From NCBI GenBank assembly GCA_011046415.1, contig DSAP01000139.1, positions 1-32,256 of the forward strand: a stretch of DNA of 32,256 nt, read 5' to 3'. This document shows, piece after piece, positions 8,274 to 17,730 of the stretch. The position numbers and the translations under genes are program-made. This DNA comes from a bacterium. Lineage in GTDB: Bacteria; Zhuqueibacterota; QNDG01; JABMRT01. The notes below the pieces were generated by a model. The model was not told the origin of the DNA, searched no databases, and saw only the letters and a program-made list of their open reading frames with translations. Every line of letters starts with the position of its first letter. Position 1 is the first letter of the stretch.

Positions 8274-10042
8274 TTGTACCCATGAAACAGGCCGCCCTGC
8301 TGGTCAGCATCCGGGCGCAGAAAGATGCGTTGAAGAAATTACGCAAGTTCGGTGTATTGCATCTCCGGCATGTTCAGCCGCCGCAGTCCGACGACCTCGA
8401 TGCGCTCGTAAAACGGCTGTCGCAGGCCGAACGCGCCCTGTCGGTTCTCGAAGAAGCCGTTCCTTCTGTCGAATCTCCTCCTTCCCGCGATTCATCTCAC
8501 GAAGCGGAAACGGCGGTTCGGCAGCTTCTGGAACGGGTCACGGAGAAAGTGTCTTTGGGGGACCGGCTTGATGAGAAACGTGACATCCGGCGCTGGTTTA
8601 CGACCTGGGGCGCCGTGAGTCTTGCGTCCGTCGAGGTGCTGGAGGCCGCCGGCGTGAAGATGCGCTGTTATCAGACCGACAGGGGCGCACTCAAAAAATT
8701 ACCCGAAGGTGGCGATCTCCACATCCTCGGTGAAGAGAAAGGCGCGGTCTTTGCCGTGCTTTTCACGGAAGATCCTGAACAAGAACTTGATCTGAAAGAA
8801 GATATCATGCCGCGCGTCGAGGTTTCCGCACTGGATGCCGAAATCGCTTCGCTCGAGAAAAAAATCATGACACTCGAAACGGAGATCTCCAGATTCGCCG
8901 ACCGGAAACAGGCCATCCGGTCCCATATCGCGGCCCTGAAAAAAGAAAAGGAATTTCACGCCGCCCTCGCGGGCATGGGCGCATCAGAAGGGTTTGTCTA
9001 TCTCCGGGGATTCCTTCCCGAAGACAAAACGGATGCCCTGAAATCACTGGCCCGTTCCGAAGGCTGGGGGGTCATTCTTTCCTCTCCCGAAGACCCGGCG
9101 GAGGTGCCGACACTGCTCAGGAATCCGAAAGTTCCGCGCATCATCGAACCCCTGTTCCGTTTCATGGGCACCCTTCCCGGATACCATGAAGTGGATGTCA
9201 GTTTTGTGTTCCTTCTGTTTTTTAGCCTGTTCTACGCCATGATCATCGGGGATGCGGGTTACGGATTGATTTTCCTCGCGGCCACCGCATTCCTCAGGTC
9301 CCGGTTCAGGGATGCGCCCGCCGAGCCGTTCGCCCTGTTTTATGTGCTCAGCGTGGCCACCTTGATCTGGGGTGGACTGACCGGAACCTGGTTCGGGTCG
9401 CGGACCCTTGCCGAATGGCCTCCCCTGCGCCGACTCGTCATCGAACCGATGTTCAGTTTCGGCGTATCCGGTGAGACCACCCTGTTCATGATACGGTTTT
9501 CTTTCATACTCGGCCTGATCCATCTGCTGGTCGCCCATTTCATGGCATTCCTCAAGAAACTGCCGTCGATCAGGGCGGTTGCGGAGCTGGGATGGATGCT
9601 GATCTGTGCCGGCATGTTCTTCGTCGTCGACCTGCTTGTCCTTTCCCGGCCCTTTCCGAAAGCGGCGGGCATGCTGCTGGTCCTCGGACTTGCCGTTGTG
9701 GGACTCTTCAAGAATTTCAATAAACACCCCCTGAAAATGATCACCGGGTTCTTCGGTTCCATCGCCGGATCGATTCAGAATGTGATCGGGGCGTTTTCGG
9801 ATATCGTATCCTATATCCGGCTTTTCGCCGTAGGACTGGCGAGCGTGACCGTGGCGGCGACATTCAATGACATGGCCGGCGGTGTTTTCGCCCCGATCGT
9901 GCTGGTTCTGGGCCACGGATTGAACATCGTCCTGTGTCTGATGTCGGTCATGGTGCACGGCGTGCGGCTCAACATGCTCGAATTTTCCGGACATCTGGGG
10001 CAGGAATGGACGGGAAACCCCTATGAGCCATTCAGGGAATAG
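8270..10042 (+). CDS. atpI: V/A-type ATPase subunit I (membrane stator, a-subunit)
   Basis: Subunit I forms the ion half-channels next to the rotor ring and anchors the peripheral stalks. The first roughly 300 of 590 residues are a soluble, helical, charged arm. The rest carries several membrane segments beginning at about residue 312 (VSFVFLLFFSLFYAMIIGDA). The essential arginine that faces the rotor carboxylate is seen in SYIRLFAVGLA as Arg517. At 590 residues it is a little shorter than many archaeal homologues but complete. Translation starts at ATG 8270, overlapping the end of atpD, and a 136-base gap follows before atpK. Confidence 0.97.
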   Translation: MIVPMKQAALLVSIRAQKDALKKLRKFGVLHLRHVQPPQSDDLDALVKRLSQAERALSVLEEAVPSVESPPSRDSSHEAETAVRQLLERVTEKVSLGDRLDEKRDIRRWFTTWGAVSLASVEVLEAAGVKMRCYQTDRGALKKLPEGGDLHILGEEKGAVFAVLFTEDPEQELDLKEDIMPRVEVSALDAEIASLEKKIMTLETEISRFADRKQAIRSHIAALKKEKEFHAALAGMGASEGFVYLRGFLPEDKTDALKSLARSEGWGVILSSPEDPAEVPTLLRNPKVPRIIEPLFRFMGTLPGYHEVDVSFVFLLFFSLFYAMIIGDAGYGLIFLAATAFLRSRFRDAPAEPFALFYVLSVATLIWGGLTGTWFGSRTLAEWPPLRRLVIEPMFSFGVSGETTLFMIRFSFILGLIHLLVAHFMAFLKKLPSIRAVAELGWMLICAGMFFVVDLLVLSRPFPKAAGMLLVLGLAVVGLFKNFNKHPLKMITGFFGSIAGSIQNVIGAFSDIVSYIRLFAVGLASVTVAATFNDMAGGVFAPIVLVLGHGLNIVLCLMSVMVHGVRLNMLEFSGHLGQEWTGNPYEPFRE

Positions 10043-10178
10043 GATCATGATGCCGGGGACGGACTTGGATCACGTGCGGAGAGAACAAAAGACAGAAAGC
10101 AGACACGGACACTCAGGGAATCCCTGATCACGATTTGTTTTAGAAAATGATCACATCAAATAGGAAAGGAAATCCGCG

Positions 10179-10619
10179 ATGACTCAATTGGGCGACATGA
10201 ATCTTTCACTGGTACTGGGAGCAATCGGTTCGGCGCTGGGCACCGGCGTCGCCGGTATGGCCGCCATCGGCGCCTGGAAGAAAGCCTATCTTCAAAACAA
10301 GGCGGCCCCCTTTCTCCTCGTGGCTTTCGTGGGCGCGCCGCTGACCCAGACCATTTACGGGTTTATCCTGCGCAACCAGATTCTGGGTGCTTACTGGGAG
10401 GATGTCCCCGCGGGATGGCCGATCCTCGTCGGCGCGATCGCGGGTGTTGCGATCGGGCTGTCGGCCCTCATGCAAGGCAAGGCCGCGGCCAAAGCCTCGG
10501 ATGCACTGGCCGAGACGGGCAAGGGTTTTGCTAATTATATCATGGTGGTCGGCATCATCGAGACCGTGGCTCTTTTCACCATGATCTTCGCGATGATCGC
10601 CCTGCCACAGGCTGGATAA
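10179..10619 (+). CDS. atpK: V/A-type ATPase subunit K (rotor-ring proteolipid), probably Na+-type
   Basis: The ring subunit carries the transported ion. The 146 residues form four membrane segments from a duplicated hairpin, as in bacterial V-type K subunits. The ion carboxylate is present only in the second hairpin, as Glu128 in IIETVALF. Side-chain ligands known from Enterococcus hirae NtpK (Thr64, Gln65, Tyr68, Gln110, Glu139) align with Thr56, Gln57 and Tyr60 in PLTQTIYGF, Gln99 in LMQGKAAA, and Glu128. This suggests Na+ rather than H+ coupling; the call on ion type is inference. A ribosome site (AGGAAAGGA) precedes ATG 10179. A terminator about 130 bases downstream ends the operon. Confidence 0.95.
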   Translation: MTQLGDMNLSLVLGAIGSALGTGVAGMAAIGAWKKAYLQNKAAPFLLVAFVGAPLTQTIYGFILRNQILGAYWEDVPAGWPILVGAIAGVAIGLSALMQGKAAAKASDALAETGKGFANYIMVVGIIETVALFTMIFAMIALPQAG

Positions 10620-10636
10620 ATATCGGTCAATTCCTG

Positions 10637-10671
10637 CGAAAGAAATCGCCATTGTAATGATTTCTTGTTCG
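10637..10671 (+). terminator. hairpin just after atpK
   Basis: AGAAATC (10641-10647) pairs with GATTTCT (10659-10665), and after a two-base bulge CGAA (10637-10640) pairs with TTCG (10668-10671). There is no following T run, so it may protect the 3' end of the mRNA or simply be a weak structure rather than terminate. Confidence 0.35.
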
Positions 10672-10747
10672 TCTTCATGAAAAGTGTTGGAAAATGAGGA
10701 GTAGTCGTAAGATATTGTATTGATTAAAAATGAGCATTGCTGCAATC

Positions 10748-10791
10748 GCGGAATGCAGGGTGCCACATCCTGTATTCCGCAGCTGTTTTTT
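10748..10791 (+). terminator. strong intrinsic terminator of the V/A-ATPase operon
   Basis: A 12-base stem, 10748-10759 with 10769-10780, is complete if one G-U pair is allowed. It has a 9-base loop and is followed a few bases later by six T residues at 10786-10791. It lies between atpK and the TPR gene and marks the operon boundary. Confidence 0.85.
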
Positions 10792-10806
10792 AAGGCATGG
10801 CATTTG

Positions 10807-10841
10807 CTTGAGTCCGGGGGTCCCGAGACGCTCAGGTTTTT
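10807..10841 (+). terminator. possible second hairpin with T run
   Basis: CTTGAG at 10807-10812 can pair with CTCAGG at 10831-10836 (one G-U). A bulged inner stem (TCCGGG with CCCGA) lies between, and five T residues follow at 10837-10841. It is weaker than the terminator 50 bases upstream and could be either a back-up terminator or a leader structure of the TPR gene. Confidence 0.3.
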
Positions 10842-10902
10842 CGACAGGATTATCAAACAACGGGGATCCCTTCGATTCGAAAAACGCCACTAAGGGGGAT
10901 CA

Positions 10903-13446
10903 GTGGTCGGCCTGCACAATAGAGGGTGGTTATCGGGACAGGCGGTGAAACCGTCTGCCTTGGGTTTTTATTGTCTCTTTGTTCTCTCTCTGTTCCTTGA
11001 CCGGGGTATACTGCCGGCCCAGGAATCCAGTGATCCTGCGTACCGTCCCCGATATTACGCCCGGCTCCAGAAAGATGAGTTCACGAATCTGCTCCTTCCC
11101 AAAGAACAGATGTTGTTGATCTTTGTTCGTCAGATTCACGACGAGATGGCGCAGAGGCGCAGGGCGGGCGTTTCTCTTTCCCGGCTCGGGATCGATGACC
11201 TGGTTTCTCCCGATTCCAAAATGATGGATCTGTACACCAAAGAACTGGAAAAAGTCCAGTCGCTCACGAAAGAAATCGAGGCGCTCGAAATACGGGCCAA
11301 ACGACAATCCGATTTCGAGGTGTTAAATGCAATCGCCATGTTGAGACGCAGGATTCGGGAAATGGTAGAGACACATTCCGTGCCGGACCTGCCGGACGGG
11401 GTGTCCGGAGGAGATGGTTTTCCTCCCGACCAGGAAACCCTTGTCTTAAAGACGGCCCCCGCTTCAGCAGAAAGGAAAACGACGGATTCAGAAGACCTGT
11501 TCGAACAATGGCAGTACAACCGTCTTTTAAATTACAAGCTCAAGCTGACACAGTATGAACTGATCCATGCCAAGCTTCTTCGGGGTGGATCCGAAAGCGA
11601 AAACGAACGGATGTTCAAACGGGATATCCGGGATGCCTTTGTGGCTTATTCTGCCGGTGAATTTACCCTGTCCCGGCTCCTTTTCAGGCGGCTGCTGAGC
11701 ACCTACCCCGATCGCCGTCTGGATGACGTGCTTTTTTACGCCGGTGAATCCTCCTATGCCCTGAACTATCTGGACGAAGCCCTGGATTCTTACAGACGGA
11801 TGATTCAGCAGTATCCCGCTTCGGACTATACCGCCAGGGCACTCGTGAAGTTGTTCAATGTGTTTTATATCTATCGCGATAACAAGAAACTGAACAGGAC
11901 ATATGAGACGCTCCGGCGATTCAGGGCGCAACTGGACGATGACACCTGGAACACGCTGACCTATCTTCTCGCGTATGCGGAATTCCGGAACATGCAATAC
12001 CGGGAAGCGATCGGTCATTTCTTCGCCGTCGATCCCTCGCATGCCTATTATTATCCCGCACTGTATCTGGCGGCGACCTGTCAGGTCAACCTCGGGCAGA
12101 AGCATCAGGCAATGCGGCTCTACCAGAAAATAGCCAAAGAACTGAGCGGTCGCCGTTCCAACCCGGTGTTCGGACAGATCAGGAATAATGCCCTGCTTAA
12201 GCTGGGGCTCAGTTATTATGAAACAGGCGAGAATGACCGGGCCATCGCCATACTCGATCAGGTTTCCGAGAGCTCCGATTACTATGACCTGAGTGTGATG
12301 GCCAAGGCCTGGAGCGCCTTCCGGGCCGGCCGACCCGGGGAGACACTGATGAATGTGGATGCGTTGTTTCAGACGTCGGCCGTCTCGGATTACGTGTATG
12401 AGGCCAAATTGCTGGCCGCGAGCGCGAAGGAGCTTCTCGGTAAAAAGGAAGAGGCGCTTTCGGATCTCAGGGAACTGTACCATATCGCCCGCCAGGATGC
12501 CGTGAATCCGGTCTCTCCGTCCGGAATCACGGAAGATGCGGTACGCGCATTGATTGAACCCCTGTCGCCGGGCGAAAAGCGTAACCGGGTGCTGATGCGG
12601 CAGGCCGGAAGGATTCACGAGTTTCTGCATGGGAGGGGAGAGACCCGTCAGACGAAGGACCGTGCCGAGAAGCAGGAGATGAGCCGTTATCAGGCCCTGA
12701 ATATGCAACTGGCCAATCTCGACACCCTGGAGCGCGAGGCGAAGGACAGGGAGGATTCCGAGATGGTTTCACAGATCAGAGGTGTCCGCAGTCAATTGCT
12801 CGTCTTACTCAAAGACGAGACGGGATCACGGGAGTTTGACGACGAAACGGAACGCGATGATGATTTGATCCGCAGTCTGGGCATGACCCGATATTTGAAT
12901 TATACTTTCGAGCGGCTGAATCATGAAGTCCGCCGGGAGAAAGAATTCACGGCGGCGGCTCTTTCAGAAATCGTCGAAGCGATCCGTTCGGCCCGGGAAG
13001 AGGATCAGTACAACAGGGGGCTCAGACTTGAAATCCGTCAAACCGAACTGGAAGATTACCTGTTGAAACTCAATCAATTCGAAGTCTGGATTATCGAGAA
13101 CATCCCGCGATCCGGGCAGATGGACATTTCACAGTGGGCAAGCTTCAGCGGGTATGGTATCAGCAACATCACATTTTCACGGATCAAGGACATCGAGGCA
13201 CGCATGGAAACTCTGTCCCGGTCCGTACAGGGACTGAATACCGTCATTCAGAACAGGCAGATTGCCTTCGAGCAACGCATCCAAGGGCTGATGGACGATG
13301 TGACCCACATCGAGCTTCAGATGCGAAGAGAAGAAAGAAGGCGTGAGACTCTCGAAAAGGAACGTTTTTTCGAAACCCAATACTTTGACAGACAACCCAA
13401 GGAGACATCGGCGGGACCGGTTAGGGAGCCCGCCGCCCGGAAATAA
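10903..13446 (+). CDS. large secreted TPR and coiled-coil protein, first gene of the envelope-motor locus
   Basis: This 847-residue protein is probably exported. A basic N terminus and hydrophobic core (residues about 19-33) end near LPAQES, a plausible signal-peptidase site. A polar, helical N-terminal part follows. TPR-like helix pairs occupy about residues 245-525, for example SYALNYLDEALDSYRRMIQQ and LGLSYYETGENDRAIAILD. Long coiled coils lie at about 585-650 and 690-840, and the tail is Pro- and Lys-containing. The start is GTG 10903, supported by AAGGGGG about 5 bases upstream. The next TPR gene follows after only 8 bases. I do not recognise it as a named family; the context suggests a periplasmic or outer-membrane scaffold for the ExbB/ExbD machine. 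Confidence 0.85.
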   Translation: MVGLHNRGWLSGQAVKPSALGFYCLFVLSLFLDRGILPAQESSDPAYRPRYYARLQKDEFTNLLLPKEQMLLIFVRQIHDEMAQRRRAGVSLSRLGIDDLVSPDSKMMDLYTKELEKVQSLTKEIEALEIRAKRQSDFEVLNAIAMLRRRIREMVETHSVPDLPDGVSGGDGFPPDQETLVLKTAPASAERKTTDSEDLFEQWQYNRLLNYKLKLTQYELIHAKLLRGGSESENERMFKRDIRDAFVAYSAGEFTLSRLLFRRLLSTYPDRRLDDVLFYAGESSYALNYLDEALDSYRRMIQQYPASDYTARALVKLFNVFYIYRDNKKLNRTYETLRRFRAQLDDDTWNTLTYLLAYAEFRNMQYREAIGHFFAVDPSHAYYYPALYLAATCQVNLGQKHQAMRLYQKIAKELSGRRSNPVFGQIRNNALLKLGLSYYETGENDRAIAILDQVSESSDYYDLSVMAKAWSAFRAGRPGETLMNVDALFQTSAVSDYVYEAKLLAASAKELLGKKEEALSDLRELYHIARQDAVNPVSPSGITEDAVRALIEPLSPGEKRNRVLMRQAGRIHEFLHGRGETRQTKDRAEKQEMSRYQALNMQLANLDTLEREAKDREDSEMVSQIRGVRSQLLVLLKDETGSREFDDETERDDDLIRSLGMTRYLNYTFERLNHEVRREKEFTAAALSEIVEAIRSAREEDQYNRGLRLEIRQTELEDYLLKLNQFEVWIIENIPRSGQMDISQWASFSGYGISNITFSRIKDIEARMETLSRSVQGLNTVIQNRQIAFEQRIQGLMDDVTHIELQMRREERRRETLEKERFFETQYFDRQPKETSAGPVREPAARK

Positions 13447-13454
13447 GTCGATCT

Positions 13455-16400
13455 ATGTTTTTCCGTTTATCAATAATCATCCTGGCCTCGGGACTGGCTA
13501 TGCTCTCCACTCCCGGCCATACCTTGCAGGCCGCATCTCCGGATTCGGTTTATCGGGAGTTCTCGTTGTATGAACTGGAAACATTCAGTTCATATTACCA
13601 GCGGGAAATCGATATGCTTCAACATGAAAAAGAGATGCTGATCCGGCAGGGAATCGCTGACGGAGAGCGGCTGCTCGCCACCTCGCCCGATACAGGCGTC
13701 ATGGCGGATATTCTGATCCGGCTGGCGGAGCTCTATTATTATCGGGAAAAGGATGATTATCTCAAAAAGATGGAAGCCTTCCATACAGAACTTGGGAAAG
13801 GGGTCGCCGGTACGGATTCAGCCCTCCAAACCGAACCCCGGCCGGCATTTACCCGCGCCCTGACCCTCTATGACCAGATTATCACGATGTTTCCAAACAG
13901 TGAGATGGTGGACGACGCATTGTACAACAAAGGTTTTTTATATGAAGAGATGGGCGATTATGAAGTGGCCGTATCGACTTATTATAAGCTGATCAAGTCC
14001 TTTCCCTCCAGTTCCTACGTTCCCGAGGCGTATATGCGGCTCGGAGAATACTTCTTCAACCCTCCGAGAAACGATCTGGGAAAAGCCATCGTCAGCTATG
14101 AGATGGTGGTCAATCATCCCTCCCACGTCCGGTATTATGAGGCACTTTACAAGCTGGGGTGGAGCCATTACCGGCTGAGCCAGTACCCCGAAGCCATCAG
14201 TTATTTTACGACGCTCGTCGAAGATCATCAGATCGGGCTCTATCTCAGCCGGCCGGAAGAAGCAGAGACCATGCATTTTCGCGATGAAGCGATCGAATAT
14301 ATCGCGATCAGTTTTCTCGATTTCGGAGGTCCGCAGAAAGCCGGGGCGTATGTCAGACAGATCGGAAATCCCGCGTGGGGCCTCTCCATGCTCGAGAAAT
14401 TGGGCGATATTTATATGAAAGATAAAGAGGATTACCGGAACGCAATCGTGACCTACAGGATACTGCGGGAGCTTTCCCGGAATTCGGACGAAGCCCCGTT
14501 GATCCAGAAAAAGATCGTGGATTGTTATGTCGCACTCAACGAATTCCGGAACGCCTTTGAAGAACGGCTCACCCTTTTTCTGGAGTATCATCCGGGGAGT
14601 ACCTGGTGGGGGCAGCGCCGCAGCGAGAAAAGCAAGCTGAGAACCTACCGGCTTGCCGAAGAGGCGCTCAGGAGAAACGTGAACTGGCTTCTGAAAGAGG
14701 CTGCCGAGAAGCAATCGACCCCTCTCTACGAAATGACCGTCGATGCCGGAAGGCGTTATCTGAAGGCTTTTCCTGAAGATCTCCAAGCCTATCAGGTGCG
14801 CTGGAATCTGGCCTTCATCCTGGACACCCGGCTGAACCGTTACCAGGAGGCCCTGCAGGAATACCTGACCCTGTCCATGGTTTATCAAGATGAGGCATAC
14901 GAAACCTTCGCAAGAGAAAGAGGGCTGAATACGATTCAGGATGCCGCGGAAAACGCGATCGTGGTGGCGGACATCCTCTATCAGGAAGAACTGAAACAGA
15001 ACCCCGCGGTCCAGCACACAGAAAGGGACTTCTTCGACGATATGGTGCTCGAACCAGTGTCGCTGTCCGCTGCGGCAGGATGGCTGGCGCTGGCCTATGA
15101 TAATTTTATCAAACTTTTCCCTTTCGACGCCAAGACACCGACCATGCTCGCCAACGCGGGCGCGCTTTTTTCAGCCCACAATCAATTTGATGCCTCTTTG
15201 AAATATTTCAAGACGCTTGTCCTTTATTTCCCCGAGAGCGAACAGGCGAAGACAATCCAGTATGCCATACTCGAGAACTATTTCGGCAAACGGGACTATG
15301 ACAGTGTCGAACTCCTAGCCAAGAGAATTTTACGGGCCGATTATCCGGCTGAGATCAGGAACAAGACGGAGAGACGGCTTGGCGAGGCCATTTTCCTGCG
15401 GGCCCAGCACTGGTCCGGCAGAGGAGAACCGGAAAAGGCCGCCGAGGAATTCCTGCGGCTGACGCTCGAGGTTCCCAAGATCGCGTTTGCCGATCGTGCC
15501 CTTTTCAACGCAGCCCGGGAGTTTGAGGAGATCAGACAATATCCCCGCGCCATCCGGGCGTATGAGCAATTGCGTGCTTCCTATCCCGCATCTTCGTTGT
15601 TCCTGACGGCGACCAATAATCTGGCTATCGATTATGTGGAGATCGGGGAATACGGACGCGCCTCGGATCGTTATCTGGAATTGAGCAATTTTTCCAAGGA
15701 TTCCGTGCAGATACACGACGGATTATACAATGCATACTTCTTTGCCGACAAGGCCGGAGACTGGAACCGGGCAATCGTCTGTGCGGAACGTTATACGTCC
15801 CGGTATGCCCAGCGCCCTGAAGCGGCCGGGATCTCGTTTCGCCTGGCCGCTTATGCCGACAGTCTGGGACAGGATGCGCGGAAACGGGCTTACCGCCGTC
15901 GTTTCCTCGAACAATATTCCGGAACGGGTCTCGCGGTCGAGACGGCCTGCCGGCTCGGCAAAGAATATTTGGCCGCCGATTCCCTGGCGCAGGCCGAGGA
16001 GGCATTCAACCGGGCTCATGACCTGAACCAGGCGCTGCATCGGAATCATGGAGAAGGGAATGATTTTTACGCCGCAGAGGCATTGATGTCCGTTTGCCGC
16101 TTACTCAGAGAGAGACTGGAGGCGATTCGCATCGCAGATTCCGGCACGGCCAGGTCATCGACGGTCGATCGGCTCGTGACGCTTCGCGACGGACTCATCC
16201 GCCGGTATCGGGAAACGGTGGCCTATCAGACGATTCATGCGCCCGAGGCGCTGTTCCGGATCGGAGAGACCCAGGAGCGGTTCGCCGCTATCTGGGCGGG
16301 TCAGTCCGTTGTGGAAGCCGATCCGGCGAAGAAAGCCGTACTGGAGAAAACCCTTCTCGAGGAGACCACGCGCGTGCTGAGCGACGCGTTTCTTTCCTAT

Positions 16401-17726
16401 TCGAATGCACTCCGAATACTAAGACAATTTCAAGAGAAACAAAACAATGTCGATAATCCCGATTCCGCCGGACACGACAGCACGGCGATTGTGACGGAAG
16501 GCTGGATGACTCGTTCGGGCGAGAAGATTTCGGAGATGCTTTACCGGATCGCCGAGACCAGCGCCAAAGCGATCGACAACCTGCTGGCGGTTCCCGTACC
16601 CGCCGATCTGCGTGCGGAGGCCCGTCTCGAATACAGGAGCCAGGTCCTCCTGAAGGCCATTCGCCCGCTGCTCGATACGGTTGTCGGGGCCCATCTCCGC
16701 AATCTGTCGATTTCGGACAGCCTGGGACTGGACAATCCCTGGATGGAGGCCTCCCGACAGAAAGTATTGACATCTCTCACAATCCTGGGCCAGGCCTATT
16801 CCGACCTTTCCAGAGAAGCCCTCGCATTGTTTGAAGCGTTCCGTCTCTCCTATCTCAACGAGATGAAGACCTCCAGACCGGAGGAGGCCTCTGACACGCC
16901 GGCGGCCATGGCCACCCTGATCGAGTCGGCCAGGACGTATGCGGCGGCCGGCCTCGAATTCTATGCCTCCGGCCTCAGGCGTCTGAAAGCGGAAAAATTC
17001 ATCCCGAGGATACAGACGCAATTCAGGGATACGGTCCATGCTTTTATCGTTGACACCGATGGTCTCCTTTCATCTCTGAATCAACAGGCACTCGATGACC
17101 AGTCCCGTGCGGATTCCCTGTTCAGGGCCACTCAGGACATTCTGTATGAAAACATGCTGGCCGCTTTCGAAGACAACGTCTTTTTTATCGGTGAAAACCG
17201 GAAAGCGTTGCTGGAGTCCGCATTTCGGTTTTATACCGACGAACAAGATTCGAGGGCCGTCGCGTTCGGTCTCGATTTGTTGAGTCTGGATCCGGAACTT
17301 TACGCCGGACGTTTGGAGATTCCTCTGGACACCCTCGTCGTTCCGATGGATTCGACCTGGCTGGTCGCGTCGCAGCCCCTTACCGGCCTGGAACAAGCCA
17401 TTCCCGATTCGAACCGATGGATTCTTTTTTCCTCCTGGCGATCTCCTCAATCCGGAACCGAAACCGGACCGCTGCGTTACATCGGAAAAGGTTTCGACAT
17501 TCAGGGATATCCGGTCGGCGGACGTATCGAAACAGGGTCGTTTTCCGTACAGGGCTGTTATCTCAATGGACGACGGATCCTATTGAACAAAACGGACGGG
17601 ACTATTCAGATCAAGGATGGGCTCAGGGCGAACAGCAACTGGCTGGCCTTGCAGGTTTCAGAAGCGGAGTCCGTCTCCTTGAACGGAGAAATATGGATTC
17701 AATATGTTGCCGGGGAGGGGAAATGA
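13455..17726 (+). CDS. giant secreted TPR protein with C-terminal beta-rich domain
   Basis: This 1423-residue protein has a clear signal peptide (MFFRLSIIILASGLAMLSTP, then a cleavage region near LQAASP). TPR-type helix pairs are dense at about residues 128-258 (LYDQIITMFPNSEMVDDALY, EAYMRLGEYF), 540-625 and 655-855. A long helical region follows to about 1300. The last 110 residues look like a beta-sandwich with many aromatic and Gly residues, unlike the rest. Periplasmic TPR arrays commonly bind other proteins or peptidoglycan; the terminal domain may bind a glycan, but I cannot show that. It lies 8 bases after the first TPR gene, and its end overlaps the upstream-extended frame of the small protein that follows. 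Similarity to BamD-like or YbgF-like repeats is general only. Confidence 0.87.
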   Translation: MFFRLSIIILASGLAMLSTPGHTLQAASPDSVYREFSLYELETFSSYYQREIDMLQHEKEMLIRQGIADGERLLATSPDTGVMADILIRLAELYYYREKDDYLKKMEAFHTELGKGVAGTDSALQTEPRPAFTRALTLYDQIITMFPNSEMVDDALYNKGFLYEEMGDYEVAVSTYYKLIKSFPSSSYVPEAYMRLGEYFFNPPRNDLGKAIVSYEMVVNHPSHVRYYEALYKLGWSHYRLSQYPEAISYFTTLVEDHQIGLYLSRPEEAETMHFRDEAIEYIAISFLDFGGPQKAGAYVRQIGNPAWGLSMLEKLGDIYMKDKEDYRNAIVTYRILRELSRNSDEAPLIQKKIVDCYVALNEFRNAFEERLTLFLEYHPGSTWWGQRRSEKSKLRTYRLAEEALRRNVNWLLKEAAEKQSTPLYEMTVDAGRRYLKAFPEDLQAYQVRWNLAFILDTRLNRYQEALQEYLTLSMVYQDEAYETFARERGLNTIQDAAENAIVVADILYQEELKQNPAVQHTERDFFDDMVLEPVSLSAAAGWLALAYDNFIKLFPFDAKTPTMLANAGALFSAHNQFDASLKYFKTLVLYFPESEQAKTIQYAILENYFGKRDYDSVELLAKRILRADYPAEIRNKTERRLGEAIFLRAQHWSGRGEPEKAAEEFLRLTLEVPKIAFADRALFNAAREFEEIRQYPRAIRAYEQLRASYPASSLFLTATNNLAIDYVEIGEYGRASDRYLELSNFSKDSVQIHDGLYNAYFFADKAGDWNRAIVCAERYTSRYAQRPEAAGISFRLAAYADSLGQDARKRAYRRRFLEQYSGTGLAVETACRLGKEYLAADSLAQAEEAFNRAHDLNQALHRNHGEGNDFYAAEALMSVCRLLRERLEAIRIADSGTARSSTVDRLVTLRDGLIRRYRETVAYQTIHAPEALFRIGETQERFAAIWAGQSVVEADPAKKAVLEKTLLEETTRVLSDAFLSYSNALRILRQFQEKQNNVDNPDSAGHDSTAIVTEGWMTRSGEKISEMLYRIAETSAKAIDNLLAVPVPADLRAEARLEYRSQVLLKAIRPLLDTVVGAHLRNLSISDSLGLDNPWMEASRQKVLTSLTILGQAYSDLSREALALFEAFRLSYLNEMKTSRPEEASDTPAAMATLIESARTYAAAGLEFYASGLRRLKAEKFIPRIQTQFRDTVHAFIVDTDGLLSSLNQQALDDQSRADSLFRATQDILYENMLAAFEDNVFFIGENRKALLESAFRFYTDEQDSRAVAFGLDLLSLDPELYAGRLEIPLDTLVVPMDSTWLVASQPLTGLEQAIPDSNRWILFSSWRSPQSGTETGPLRYIGKGFDIQGYPVGGRIETGSFSVQGCYLNGRRILLNKTDGTIQIKDGLRANSNWLALQVSEAESVSLNGEIWIQYVAGEGK

Positions 17727-17730
17727 ACCC

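Noticed and set aside
9044-10048. Minus-strand open frame of 334 codons opposite atpI
   Set aside because: Shadow of a conserved membrane protein; composition is extreme (His, Gln, Glu) and no domain is visible.
10060-10160. CACGTG core and repeated GATCAC words as a possible parS site or operator in the atpI-atpK gap
   Set aside because: The arms around CACGTG do not match the parS consensus, and the GATCAC words are short and not regularly spaced.
10730-10948. Small open frame of 72 codons between atpK and the first TPR gene
   Set aside because: It runs through the strong terminator hairpin, has no ribosome site and no recognisable protein features.
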